A stretch of 64,000 nucleotides of DNA from Pseudomonas poae (lineage in GTDB: Bacteria; Pseudomonadota; Gammaproteobacteria; Pseudomonadales; Pseudomonadaceae): positions 4,540,001 to 4,604,000 of the forward strand of contig CP034537.1 in the NCBI GenBank assembly GCA_004000515.1, given 5' to 3'. Numbering within the stretch: the first letter of the stretch is position 1; each line of letters begins with the position of its first letter. The position numbers and the translations under genes were made by a program. Positions 1 to 9,472 of the stretch are shown one piece after another. Below the pieces are notes generated by a model. That model did no database searches and was not told where the DNA came from. It saw only the letters and a program-made list of their open reading frames with translations.

Positions 1-365
1 ATCAGTGCCGAGGGCAAGGAAGCTGAGTTGAATTACCGCCTCGGCACCCAATTGCCTTACATGATGGTGGTCAATCGACTCGCTCATTACCTCAAGGTGC
101 TACAGCGCGAACAGTTGGGTTCCTGGAAGGAGCGTACCGACCTGGAGTTGGAACTCAACAAGTGGATTCGCCAGTACGTTGCCGACCAGGAAAACCCCAG
201 TGCCGAAGTTCGCGGACGACGCCCGCTACGCGCAGCCCGGATTGTCGTCAGTGACGTCGATGGCGAGCCGGGCTGGTACCGCGTCAACCTGAGTGTGCGT
301 CCGCACTTCAAGTACATGGGGCGGATTTCACCCTGTCCCTCGTAGGCAAACTCGACAAAGAATGA
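1..365 (+). CDS. tssC: T6SS sheath large subunit TssC (C-terminal part, frameshifted)
   Basis: This is the C-terminal end of the large contractile-sheath subunit of the type VI secretion system; the start lies outside the window. The visible 110-odd residues include LPYMMVVNRLAHYLKVLQRE, a GSWKER stretch, PSAEVRGRRPLRAARI and VSVRPHFKYMG-like ending, all typical of the conserved TssC tail. TssC pairs with TssB and is later disassembled by ClpV, whose gene is downstream. The frame breaks at about 318 in a G run (four G where five would be expected). Restoring one G gives ADFTLSLVGKLDKE and a TGA at 363-365 that overlaps the ATG of tssE. The break is probably a sequencing error. Confidence 0.9.
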
Positions 366-782
366 GTAAAGGTCAGGGGATACCCCATCATTCAAGTCTG
401 TTTGAGCGCCTGGAACGCCCAACAGTCCCCCCTATCAGTGGCGCGGCATCTGTTGCCGCCCACCTGGGAAAAAATGCTCAGCATTCGCGCGGGTAGCGTC
501 CAGACCTTGCCGGACTATGGCATGCCCGATCTCAATGACATGAACCAGAGCTTGCACGAGTCATTGAGCCAATCGCGGATGCTGATCGAGCGTTTTGTGC
601 GGGCCTACGAGCCACGTTTGAAGCATGTGCGTGTGCGGGCATTGCCTCGTGATCATGATCCGCTGGCCCCGGCGTTTGCCATCGAGGCCACGCTGATGAT
701 CGCGGGCGTCATGCAGCCCGTGGCGTTTACCGCAAGGCTGTGTGATGCCGGTCGCGTCGAGGTGCAGCCTGATGTCATTTAA
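362..782 (+). CDS. tssE: T6SS baseplate subunit TssE (gp25-like, frameshifted)
   Basis: This is a baseplate wedge protein related to phage T4 gp25, of about 140 residues. The ATG at 362 overlaps the tssC stop (ATGA), so translation is probably coupled. The N-terminus reads MSKGQGIPHHSSLFERLE, matching the SLFERLE start common in TssE. The second part has IRAGSVQTLPDYGMPDLND, matching the GS-x-DYGMPDL core. The two parts are in different frames, joined across a G3A6 run at about 466-475; removing one base gives VAAHLEKMLSIRAGS. The stop at 780-782 overlaps the start of tssF. Identity rests on motif plus operon position. Confidence 0.85.
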
Positions 783-2559
783 CCGGTATTACCAGAGCGA
801 GCTCAGCGCGTTGCGGCTGCTTGGGCGGCGCTTTTCGCAGCGCAATCCTGCGCTTGCTCCCTTTCTCGCAGAGCCCGGCCAGGACCCTGATGTGGAACGG
901 TTGCTGGAAGGTTTTGCCTTCCTCACCGGTCGCCTGCGCCAGAAGCTCGATGACGAGTTGCCTGAACTGACTCATTCGTTGATGCAGCTGTTATGGCCCA
1001 ACTACATGCGGCCGATGCCGGCGTTCAGCATCTTGCAGTTTGACCCGTTGAAGCATGTCGGACCTGGAGTGTGCGTGGCCCGGGACACGCCGGTCGAAAG
1101 TGCAGCGGTCAATGACGAGTGTTGTCGCTTTCGTACTTGTTACACCACGCAGGTCCTGCCGTTGCAATTAAGCGCCCTGGAATACAGCGTCCAAGGCGAC
1201 CGCACGTTATTGAGCCTACGCCTGGACATGAATGCAGACGGCAATTTCAGTGAATGGCCGTTTGACTCGTTACGTCTGCATTTAGCGGGTGACCGTTATA
1301 TCAGCCAGGGGTTGTACCTGGACCTGTTGCGTCATCTCCAAGGTATCGAGTTATTGCCATTGGGCCTTGATGGCTTGCCGGTCTGTGGGATCGACGGCCA
1401 GCCTGTATCGCTGCGATTGGGAGCGGATCAGGTACAGCCGGTGGGGTTCCGTGAGGACGAGGCACTGATTCCTTATCCGCTGAATACCTTCCCCGGCTAT
1501 CGCCACCTGCAGGAGTACTTCGCGTTTCCCGAAAAGTACCTGTTTGTCGATGTTGGTGGCCTGGATGCCCTGCGCCAACTTCCCGCCCAAGTGCTCGAGC
1601 AGGCGTGCGGCGTGACCTTGCGATTTGAGTTACGTACCCAATGGCAAGAGGCCCAACGACCTACTGTCGACAATGTGAAGCTTTACTGCACCCCGATCGT
1701 CAATCTCTTCACGCTGGACGCGGTGCCGATTCGCCTGGACGGTAAGCAGGATGAGTATCGGGTGCTACCTGGGGAATATGCCCGCGGTCATGCCAGTGTG
1801 TTTTCCGTGGACAACGTCACAGGCTGGCGCCCTGGCGGGTTGGGGTATCGGGCTTATGTGCCGTTCGAGTCCTTTGAACATGACAGCGACACCGAAAAGC
1901 AGGCAGGTGTGCCCAGCTACAGCATTCGCCAGCGGTTATCGGCGCAGCCAGATGAACTCGAAACCTGGTTGGGGTTCGGCAACACCCTTGGGCGTGACCA
2001 GGAAACGTTATCGATCGAGCTGACGTGCACCAACCACAACCTGCCTCGGCAACTGCAAGCTGGAGCTATCAACCTGCCTTGCGAACAGACGCCGGAAGGG
2101 TTGTCGTTTCGTAACATCAGCGCGCCGACGCCAACTTTTTCACCGCCCCTTGACCAGGATTTTCTCTGGCGGCTCATCAGCAACATGTCGCTCAACTACC
2201 TGTCATTGAGTGACATCAATGCCTTGAAAGTGATCCTCGAAACCTACGACTTGCCTCGTTATCACGACCGGCAGGCGCAAAAGGTCAGTCAATGCCGCTT
2301 GGAGGCTTTGCTGTCCATCAACCACACGGGTGTTGACCGATTGCACCGCGGCTTGCCGTTTCGAGGCGTGCGGGTCGACCTGACCGTCGATTGCCAAGGC
2401 TTTCTCGGGCGGGGCGAAATGTTTGTGTTTGCGTCGGTACTCAACGAGTTCCTCGCGCTGTACGCCAGCCTCAATGCCTATCACGAATTACGAGTCATCA
2501 GCACACAAGGAGACGTGTACCTATGGCCACCCCGGACGGGCCAGCAGCCCTTGCTTTGA
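772..2559 (+). CDS. tssF: T6SS baseplate subunit TssF
   Basis: This is an intact 595-residue baseplate protein that forms wedges with TssG, TssE and TssK. The start at 772 gives MSFNRYYQSELSALRLLGRR, close to the usual TssF opening of a short basic head followed by YY..EL..LR. Other family features are PGQDPDVERLLEGFAFLTGR and HSLMQLLWPNYMRPMPAF near residues 35-90, and a C-terminal GRGEMFVFASVLNEFLALYASLNA segment. It overlaps tssE by 11 bases and tssG by 37, in keeping with the packed operon. The frame is unbroken, which contrasts with its neighbours. Confidence 0.95.
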   Translation: MSFNRYYQSELSALRLLGRRFSQRNPALAPFLAEPGQDPDVERLLEGFAFLTGRLRQKLDDELPELTHSLMQLLWPNYMRPMPAFSILQFDPLKHVGPGVCVARDTPVESAAVNDECCRFRTCYTTQVLPLQLSALEYSVQGDRTLLSLRLDMNADGNFSEWPFDSLRLHLAGDRYISQGLYLDLLRHLQGIELLPLGLDGLPVCGIDGQPVSLRLGADQVQPVGFREDEALIPYPLNTFPGYRHLQEYFAFPEKYLFVDVGGLDALRQLPAQVLEQACGVTLRFELRTQWQEAQRPTVDNVKLYCTPIVNLFTLDAVPIRLDGKQDEYRVLPGEYARGHASVFSVDNVTGWRPGGLGYRAYVPFESFEHDSDTEKQAGVPSYSIRQRLSAQPDELETWLGFGNTLGRDQETLSIELTCTNHNLPRQLQAGAINLPCEQTPEGLSFRNISAPTPTFSPPLDQDFLWRLISNMSLNYLSLSDINALKVILETYDLPRYHDRQAQKVSQCRLEALLSINHTGVDRLHRGLPFRGVRVDLTVDCQGFLGRGEMFVFASVLNEFLALYASLNAYHELRVISTQGDVYLWPPRTGQQPLL

Positions 2560-3529
2560 ACGAATTGTCACGTGTCATCCGTGAATACTCGCTGTTCCAA
2601 GCGGTTTTACAGGTGATCAGTTGTCTGCGTGATGCCCATCCCTCGCTGGATGATGATGCGTTGTATGACCAGTTGGAGTTCCAGGCAAACCCAGGTTTGG
2701 GGTTTCCCGGTCACGATATCGACCGAGTGGAGTTTTTGTTGAGCGTGATCAATTACGTGCACGTCTTCGCCTCAACGTACTCGGCCTGTGCGGGGCGGGC
2801 TCGCCCTTGCCGGCGTTTTATGGTGAGCAAGCACTGGCTGACGGTGCGGGTGGCACCGCGACCCGAAATTTTCTAGACCTGTTTCACCACCGCCTGCATC
2901 GGTTGATGTTGCCGATCTGGCGCAAATACCGCTATCGGGCGTGTTTTCAGGACGAGGCCAGTGACGGGTTTTCCCAGCAGATGTTTGCGTTGATCGGTTT
3001 GGGCGGGCGGCACATGCGCAGTGCTGCGCAATTGGACTGCAAGCGGCTATTGCCCTACCTGGGGTTGCTGAGCTTGCGGGTGCACTCGGCAGCCTTGATC
3101 GAGACGGTACTGCGTCACTACTTCAAGCACAGTTGCTTGTTCATCGAACAGTGGGTTGAACGCACGGTGGTCATCGCGCACGCGCAGCGCAACAGACTGG
3201 GGGGCGCCAACAGCCGGCTCGGTCATGACCAGGTGCTGGTCGCGAGGTTGCCGACCGAAGCGGCAAGTTTCGGGTGCACCTGCAGGGGCTGAAGTGGCAA
3301 CGATTCCACGATTTTTTTGCCGACGGGGCTGGACCATGAGCCGCTGTGCTCACTGGTCCGGCTCACCGCCCGCGACCCCTTGGAATATGACCTGCGCCTG
3401 GTGTTGGCCGCAGGAGAGATTCGGCCGCTGCACATTGGAGAGCATAACCCGTGCCGCCTGGGCTGGACCAGTTGGTTGGCACACGAATGCGCTGATGGTG
3501 TGGCCATTGTCGCCAGCAACGCTCATTAG
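2523..3529 (+). CDS. tssG: T6SS baseplate subunit TssG (multiple frameshifts)
   Basis: This is the partner of TssF in the baseplate wedge. The ATG at 2523 lies inside the end of tssF. The reconstructed protein is about 335 residues: an N-terminal ANPGLGFPGHDIDRVEF stretch, a central LPAFYGEQALADGAGG and FLDLFHHRLHRLMLPIWRKYRY stretch (the strongest TssG signature), and a C-terminal LGWTSWLAHE. These lie in three frames. Breaks are near 2766, near 3245 and in the T7 run near 3311. The last part returns to the same frame as the middle part. Reading it as three proteins would be wrong. It ends with TAG at 3527-3529, just before clpV. Confidence 0.85.
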
Positions 3530-3541
3530 GGACGAATGATT

Positions 3542-6108
3542 ATGATGAATGTGGACTTGCAACAACTTATCCAGACCTTGACCGCCGCGACCCGTAGTGA
3601 CCTCGAACGCTCGGCCGAACGTTGCATCAGTCGTGGCGGTAGAGAAGTCCTGGTCGAAGACCTGCTGCTGGCGTTGCTGGAGCATCACGACGGGCTTCTG
3701 CTACGGGCGTTGGCGGATGCAGGTATCGAGCCCGGTGAACTACAAGACACGCTGCAGCCCAAGGGTGAAACAAGCGCGTCGCACAGCCCGGTGTTCGCCC
3801 CGGCTCTTGTGTTGTGGTTGCAGCAGGCGTTGATGGTTGCGCACCTTGAGTTGCGGCAAACCGAGGTGGGTCATGGGGCATTGTTGCTCGCACTGCTTCG
3901 CCACCCGTTGCAGCACGCAGGCAGTGGCTACCAGCGTTTATTGAGCCGGTTGGACACCCAACGGGTGCTTGACTGCGTGTTGAGCCAGGTGCCTGAAAAC
4001 GCATTGGCTCCCAGTGGCGAGTCGTTGTTGGAGCGCTTTACCCATGACCTGACGCGCCAGGCCCGGGAAGGGCTCATCGATCCGGTGTTGTGCCGCGATG
4101 GCGAAATCCGCCAGTTGATCGACATTTTGGTGCGCCGGCGCAAGAACAACCCGATCCTTGTGGGTGAAGCCGGGGTGGGTAAAACCGCGATTGTCGAAGG
4201 TCTTGCCCTGCGGGTTGTCAGTTCGCAGGTGCCGGAACCCCTCAAGGATGTGCGGGTGTTGACCCTGGATATGGGCTTGCTTCAAGCCGGCGCCAGTATC
4301 AAGGGGGAGTTCGAACGACGCCTCAAGGGCGTGATGGACGAAGTCCATGCCTCGGCAACACCTGTGATCCTGTTTATCGATGAGGCACACACCCTGGTGG
4401 GGGCCGGAGCACAGGCGGGTACATCCGACGCCGCCAACCTGCTCAAGCCGGCACTGGCCCGTGGTGAGCTGCGTACCATTGCCGCCACCACCTGGTCGGA
4501 ATACAAGAAATACTTCGAAAAGACCCGGCCCTTGCCCGCCGTTTCCAGCCCGTGCGTGTCGGCGAGCCCACTGTCGAGCAAGCGGTGGCCATTTTGCGCG
4601 GCCTGGTTCCAGCGTACGAAGCCAGCCACGGCGTGTATGTACGTGATGACGCGGTGGTTGCGGCAGCGCAGATGAGCGCCCGTTACCTGGCGGGTCGCCA
4701 GCTACCCGACAAGGCCGTGGATGTGCTGGATACCGCTTGCGCACGTGCTCGAACCAGCAGGGTGACGGCGCCTGAGTCGGTGCAAAAGCTGTTCGCCGAA
4801 CACGACAAGGGTATACGGCAGCGGCAGGCGTTGGAACGTGACAGGGACGCAGGGCTTTGCGTGGATGAGCAGGCCTTGCTCGCACTGAGTCTTCGGCTGG
4901 AGGGGGGTCGAGCGCGAGCGCCAACAGATGGAGCAAGCCTGGATGGAGCAACGCGTATTGGCGGAACAGGTACTTGAGTTACGCCAGCAATTGCACGAGG
5001 CGCGACAGGCGGGGCAGGGCGTTGATCAGCTGGAATGCACCCTCGCTGCGCAGCGCAAAGCATTGCTCGCGCACCAAAACAGGCAGGCGTTGGTCAATCT
5101 TGATGTATGCCCGCGCCTGGTGGCACAGGTCGTCAGCGCCTGGACCGGTATCCCTGTCGAGCAACTGGCGCTTGAGCACAACCAATCCGTCCTGGGTTTT
5201 GCCGATGCATTGCGTGCACGGATCCTGGGTCAGGAACCGGCAGTGCAAGCCCTAGACGGTAACCAGCGGGCGGTTGCTGCAGGACTCAACAAGGTGGATG
5301 CCCCGGTGGGGGTTTTTCTCCTGGTGGGCCCAAGCGGAGTGGGCAAGACCGAAACAGCGTTGGCACTCGGCGACCTCCTGTATGGCGGCGAGCGTTTTGT
5401 CACCACGCTTAACATGTCGGAGTTTCAGGAAAAACACTCGCTGTCCCGGTTGATCGGTGCACCGCCCGGGTATGTCGGATATGGCGAGGGTGGCGTACTC
5501 ACGGAAGCCGTACGCCAACGTCCGTATTCGGTGGTGTTGCTCGATGAGGTCGAGAAAGCCGACCCGGAAGTGCTGAGCCTGTTCTACCAGATCTTCGACA
5601 AGGGGCTGGCCAATGATGGTGAAGGCCGGGAAATCGATTTTCGCAATACGCTGATCTTGATGACGTCCAACCTGGGCAGTGAGTGCATCGACGATCTGTG
5701 TGCTGGGGGGCGCGCCCGGACACGTCAGTGCTGCAAGAAGCGATTCGCCCGCTGTTGAGCGCGCACTTCAAGCCCGCGTTGTTGGCGCGGATGCGTGTTG
5801 TGCCGTACTACCCGATCACGGGTGAGGTGTTGCATGAGTTGGTCAGGCTAAAGCTCGACCGCCTTGGCCAACGGTTGCAACTGCGCAGATTGGCGTTCAG
5901 CTATACACCCGAACTGGTGACGCAGATCGTCACACGTTGTGCATTCGGCGACAGCGGCGCGCGGCAGATCGATCAATGGATCGAGACGTGCTTGCTGCCG
6001 CAGATAGTCGACCGTGTGCTGGGGGCAATGGCCGTAGGCGAACCTCTGGCATACGTGCTTGCCAGTCTGGATGCCAACGAACAGCCAGTCTGCGAGTGCC
6101 ACTCATGA
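3542..6108 (+). CDS. clpV: T6SS AAA+ ATPase ClpV/TssH (three frameshifts)
   Basis: This ClpB-like unfoldase extracts and recycles the contracted TssBC sheath. An N-terminal Clp repeat region precedes the first AAA+ module, with Walker [14 protein letters not shown] and Walker [17 protein letters not shown] coiled middle domain (residues ~400-520) follows, then the second module with [10 protein letters not shown] and [13 protein letters not shown], the [14 protein letters not shown] pore segment and a MTSNLGSE sensor. The frame breaks near 4520 (A4, one A missing), near 4905 (G6, one extra) and near 5706 (G6, one extra). I chose the ATG at 3542 because the AGGGA at 3528 is too close to the ATG at 3536. 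The stop overlaps the next gene. Confidence 0.92.
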
Positions 6109-7739
6109 TGGCGCACTCCTTTACCCACTTGCCTGACCCCCTGGCCTACGCCGATGCGTTGCTGGGCTGGTTTACGCGCTTGGGCAACGACGGTGATGAA
6201 GCGACATTGCCAGGGTTGTGTGCAACGGCTGCCGCCGAGCTGAGCCAGTGCGAGCTCAGTCAATTGTATTGGCGCGATGAGGTGACGGGGCGGCTTGAAT
6301 TGCTTGCCCAACATTTCCCCACGGGCGCATCGCCTTGCGACCAGGCTTCGCGCGCCGATTATCAGCATGAGCAGTTGTTGCACTACGTCCTCAGTCAGCA
6401 ACGGGCACTGAACCTGGACGATGTGTCGGGCAGCCTCTACGAGAGTGGGTACCTGCCGGCGTCTGCAACGCCGTGGCGCTCATTGTCATGTGTGCCGTTA
6501 TTCAGCCGACACACGCGAATTGCAGGCCTGTTGTTGTGCGCCAGCCAGCACTCCAGACCGTTACAGGATTACGCCTGCTCACTGGGGAAACTGGGCAGTT
6601 TCGCCATGAACCAGCTTTGCGTTCTCACGGCGCGTACGCCCAGTGCAGGACCCTCGGTACTCACGCCGCGCGCGGCGTTTGGCCTGATCGGAAACAGCAC
6701 AGCCATGGATGAGACCTGCCGCTTGATCGGCAAAGTATTGAACACGTCTTACACCGTGCTACTGCGCGGTGAGACCGGTACCGGCAAGGAGGTGGTGGCG
6801 CGAGCCATTCACTCGGCAGGGGCGCGCAGTGATAAAGCGTTCGTCGTGCAGAACTGCGCGGCCTTTCCCGAAAACCTGCTGGAGAGTGAGCTGTTCGGTT
6901 ATCGCAAAGGCGCCTTCACTGGCGCCGACCGTCACCACGCTGGGTTATTTGATACGGCGCACGGCGGAACGCTACTGCTGGATGAGATCGGTGACATGCC
7001 GCTGGCGCTACAGGCCAAGTTGCTGCGGGTTTTGCAGGAGGGTGAGGTACGCCCGCTAGGGGCCAGTACCGCCCATAAGGTTGACGTACGCATCATCGCC
7101 GCGACCCACCGCGACCTCGGTGCAATGGTCGCCCAAGGCAGTTTTCGCGAAGACCTGTATTACCGACTGGCGCAGTTTCCCATCCAGTTACCTGCCCTGC
7201 GTGAGCGCGAAGGCGATGTGCTGTTGCTGGCGCGGGCCTTTGCACACACGGCCTGCATTGGTCTTGGCCGGAGCCCCGTGGAGTGGTCGAACGCCGCCCT
7301 TGACCAGCTGTCGAGCCATGGGTTTCCCGGCAATGTCCGCGAACTCAAATGCCTGGTGGAGCGTGCTGTGTTGCTCTGTGACGACGACGTGATCCTGCCC
7401 GCGCACCTGGCGTTGTCGACGTCACCTACCACGATGGATATGGATGCAACGTTGCGCCAGCGGATGGAGCGGGTTGAGCGGGTGTTCCTGATCGACTGCC
7501 TGCGCAAGAACCGTGGAAATCGAACCCGTACTGCGCGCGAACTTGGGGTTGCACGTCGCACGCTGCTCTACCGCCTGTCGCGCTTGAAGATCCCCCCTCG
7601 GCGACGTTCGGGAGGAATGCTGAATGATTTGTTTATGGGCACCTTTTTTCGGGAGATACCTGATGCCTTTTCATCGTTGGCCAGCCTTAGTGCTTGCCCT
7701 GTTCTTGCTGGGTGGCTGCAACGCCAACTATGTCTTTGA
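6105..7739 (+). CDS. Sigma-54-dependent transcriptional activator of the T6SS locus (Sfa-like)
   Basis: This is a bacterial enhancer-binding protein. The N-terminal ~180 residues look like a GAF-type sensing domain without an obvious receiver aspartate. The AAA+ domain shows Walker A GETGTGKEVV, the sigma54-contact loop GAFTGA, Walker B LLLDEIGDM and an RLAQFPI/LPALRER region. The C-terminus is a Fis-type helix-turn-helix, NRTRTARELGVARRTLLYRL. Position between clpV and fha matches sfa2 of P. aeruginosa HSI-II, so T6SS promoters are its likely targets. The frame continues to 7739, but the tail after LSRLKIP looks unnatural and runs through the next gene. If the C6 run near 7591 were C5, the protein would end at 7623 (IPLGDVREEC). 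ATG at 6105 overlaps the clpV stop. Confidence 0.85.
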   Translation: MMAHSFTHLPDPLAYADALLGWFTRLGNDGDEATLPGLCATAAAELSQCELSQLYWRDEVTGRLELLAQHFPTGASPCDQASRADYQHEQLLHYVLSQQRALNLDDVSGSLYESGYLPASATPWRSLSCVPLFSRHTRIAGLLLCASQHSRPLQDYACSLGKLGSFAMNQLCVLTARTPSAGPSVLTPRAAFGLIGNSTAMDETCRLIGKVLNTSYTVLLRGETGTGKEVVARAIHSAGARSDKAFVVQNCAAFPENLLESELFGYRKGAFTGADRHHAGLFDTAHGGTLLLDEIGDMPLALQAKLLRVLQEGEVRPLGASTAHKVDVRIIAATHRDLGAMVAQGSFREDLYYRLAQFPIQLPALREREGDVLLLARAFAHTACIGLGRSPVEWSNAALDQLSSHGFPGNVRELKCLVERAVLLCDDDVILPAHLALSTSPTTMDMDATLRQRMERVERVFLIDCLRKNRGNRTRTARELGVARRTLLYRLSRLKIPPRRRSGGMLNDLFMGTFFREIPDAFSSLASLSACPVLAGWLQRQLCL

Positions 7740-7794
7740 CGATGCTGACTACCGTCCCTTGGGGGACTCCCAGGCCAGTGGCCGCGGCCATTGA
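7663..7794 (+). CDS. Small lipoprotein between the sigma54 activator and fha
   Basis: This is a 43-residue peptide beginning MPFHRWPALVLALFLLGGCN. The hydrophobic stretch followed by the lipobox LLGGC predicts signal peptidase II cleavage and a mature lipopeptide of only about 25 residues (CNANYVFDDADYRPLGD...). It lies in frame 1 and overlaps the apparent extended tail of the sigma54 activator, which itself argues that the activator tail is an artefact. Position corresponds to the small unnamed gene between sfa2 and fha2 in HSI-II-type loci. Its function is unknown; a periplasmic or outer-membrane accessory to the T6SS is an inference from context only. Confidence 0.65.
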   Translation: MPFHRWPALVLALFLLGGCNANYVFDDADYRPLGDSQASGRGH

Positions 7795-7810
7795 ACAAGG
7801 AAGCCTTGCC

Positions 7811-8980
7811 ATGCAATTAGTGTTTGAGGTGTGTGATACCGCTAGCGGTGAACCACCGGCCGAGAAGACGTTTGACGGTGTCGGTGGGGTTATTGGGCGA
7901 GGGCAGCCTGTGACTGGATCATCGCCGACCCCCGCCGCTTGATGTCCAGTCATCACGGGTTGGTCAGTTATCGCGACGGCCAGTATTTTTTAACTGATAT
8001 CAGCAGTAACGGTATTGGCATCGGCGGCGGGCCTGAGCGCTTGCACAGGGGCAGGTTCGCCTGATCTGCGAGGGTGACATCTACCAATTAGGCTCGGTGA
8101 GTATCCGTGCGCGGCTGGTGGGGCATGTACGGCAAGCGTTCGTTCTTGGAGAGCTGATCCCTGATGATCTCTTCCTGGGGGTGGACCCGGTGCGTGCGTT
8201 GGATCGCGAACAGCGGCGCACGGAGTCATCGGTAGAGCTGGATGCGTTGAACACAGCGCCCGCTGAGCCCGCGTTCCCGAGGGACCATGGGGTTGTCGAT
8301 CGAGATCACCTGGTGGTGCCCAAATGGGCCGAGCCTGTCGAACCGTTATACGGCGCCCAACCCGCCACCGTTGCACCGGTGGCTCAGGATGCGTTCTGGT
8401 TTCAGTTCGGTACAGCACTTGGCATGCCCCTTGGCGCACTTGATAACCCGGGGCGGGAAGACCTGGCGATCAAGGTCGCGAGCCTGCTCAGGCAAACCAT
8501 CGACGGCTTGCAACAGAGCTTGCGTACCCGCGACGAGTTGACCGGTGACTTGAAGATGAGTGCGACCACCTCTGCGCAAAGCAGTCATCACTTGCTAAGG
8601 GATTGCACCGATAGCCAGTCCGCATTGGCGGCGCTGTTGGTGGGGGAGAGTTGCGCCCGTTATCCGCTGAGCAAGAGGTCGCTCATGCCTACCGGGAAAT
8701 GCAGGCCCACCAACTGGCATTGGTCGCGGCTTGCCGCGCCACAGTACGCAGTGCCTTGGGGGCGTTCGCGCCGGGTCATCTGCTGCTGTGTTTCGAGCGG
8801 GAGGGCAAACGTTCCAGGTTTTCCACCGACGGCGCCCATTGGCGGGCCTATCAGCGTCATTACCAGCGCCTGGTCAACCAGGATTGCTTGGCTGAGCAGT
8901 TATTTCGCCACGACTTTTCCGATGCCTATAGGGAGCAGGTACGCCTGGTCTCAACCTTGCACGCGGCTTACCCAGGATAA
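7811..8980 (+). CDS. T6SS FHA-domain protein (TagH/Fha-like, frameshifted)
   Basis: This forkhead-associated protein reads phosphothreonine, probably on itself or its partners, in the post-translational control of T6SS assembly. The ATG at 7811 gives MQLVFEVCDTASGEPPAEKT followed, after a break at about 7905, by CDWIIADPRRLMSSHHGLVSY and FLTDISSNGIGI. These supply the FHA core GRG...SSHHG...SSNG. A second break near 8050 leads into the long linker and the T6SS-specific C-terminal domain. A third near 8653 (G5 where G6 is expected) leads to LRPLSAEQEVAHAYREMQAH and SDAYREQVRLVSTLHAAYPG. The kinase and phosphatase that would act on it are at the end of the same operon. Confidence 0.82.
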
Positions 8981-9471
8981 TGTTCATGTATCGATTCACC
9001 GTTATATCAATGCTGGTTGTGCTGGGGATGTTGGCCGGTTGCAGCAGTGTGTCGCCGTTTTCAGCCTTGACAAAATTGGACCTGACGTTGACCGCCAGCG
9101 ACGAAGTCAACCCCGATTTGCATGGCCGACCCTCCCCAGTGGTGGTACAGCTGCTCGAACTGCGGCACCCCGTAGCCTTCGAGAATGCAGATTTCTTCAG
9201 CCTTTATGGTCGAGGCGAGCAGGCACTGCCCAAGGATTGGGTGGCCGGCGAAGAGCTGGAGTTGCGACCCGGTGAGCAGCGCGAGCTCAAGCTCAGTGTC
9301 GAACCGCACAGTCGTTATGTCGGGGTGCTGGCGGCGTATCGAGACCTGCCGCAAGTGCAATGGCGGTATGTACTGCCTGTGGTCCATAAGCGTTTGACAC
9401 GTGCCGAATTAGTGCTTGATCACACCGGTATCCGGGCTGCCAGCGCTCGTGCCAATGCGATGGAGGATTGA
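8980..9471 (+). CDS. tssJ: T6SS outer-membrane lipoprotein TssJ
   Basis: This 163-residue protein is intact. The N-terminus is a lipoprotein signal with lipobox LAGC at residues 18-21 (MLAGCSSVS). TssJ sits on the inner face of the outer membrane and binds the periplasmic part of TssM. The mature sequence has the TssJ pattern: KLDLTLTASDEVNPDLHGRP, then PVVVQLLELR, then a C-terminal beta-sandwich half ending LDHTGIRAASARANAMED. ATG at 8980 overlaps the TAA of fha by one base. Position before tssK matches lip2 of HSI-II. Confidence 0.92.
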   Translation: MFMYRFTVISMLVVLGMLAGCSSVSPFSALTKLDLTLTASDEVNPDLHGRPSPVVVQLLELRHPVAFENADFFSLYGRGEQALPKDWVAGEELELRPGEQRELKLSVEPHSRYVGVLAAYRDLPQVQWRYVLPVVHKRLTRAELVLDHTGIRAASARANAMED

Positions 9472-9472
9472 A

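Noticed and set aside
7843..8980. Decay of the fha gene into separate short proteins
   Set aside because: All fragments join into one continuous FHA protein after single-base corrections, the same pattern as in unrelated genes of the window.
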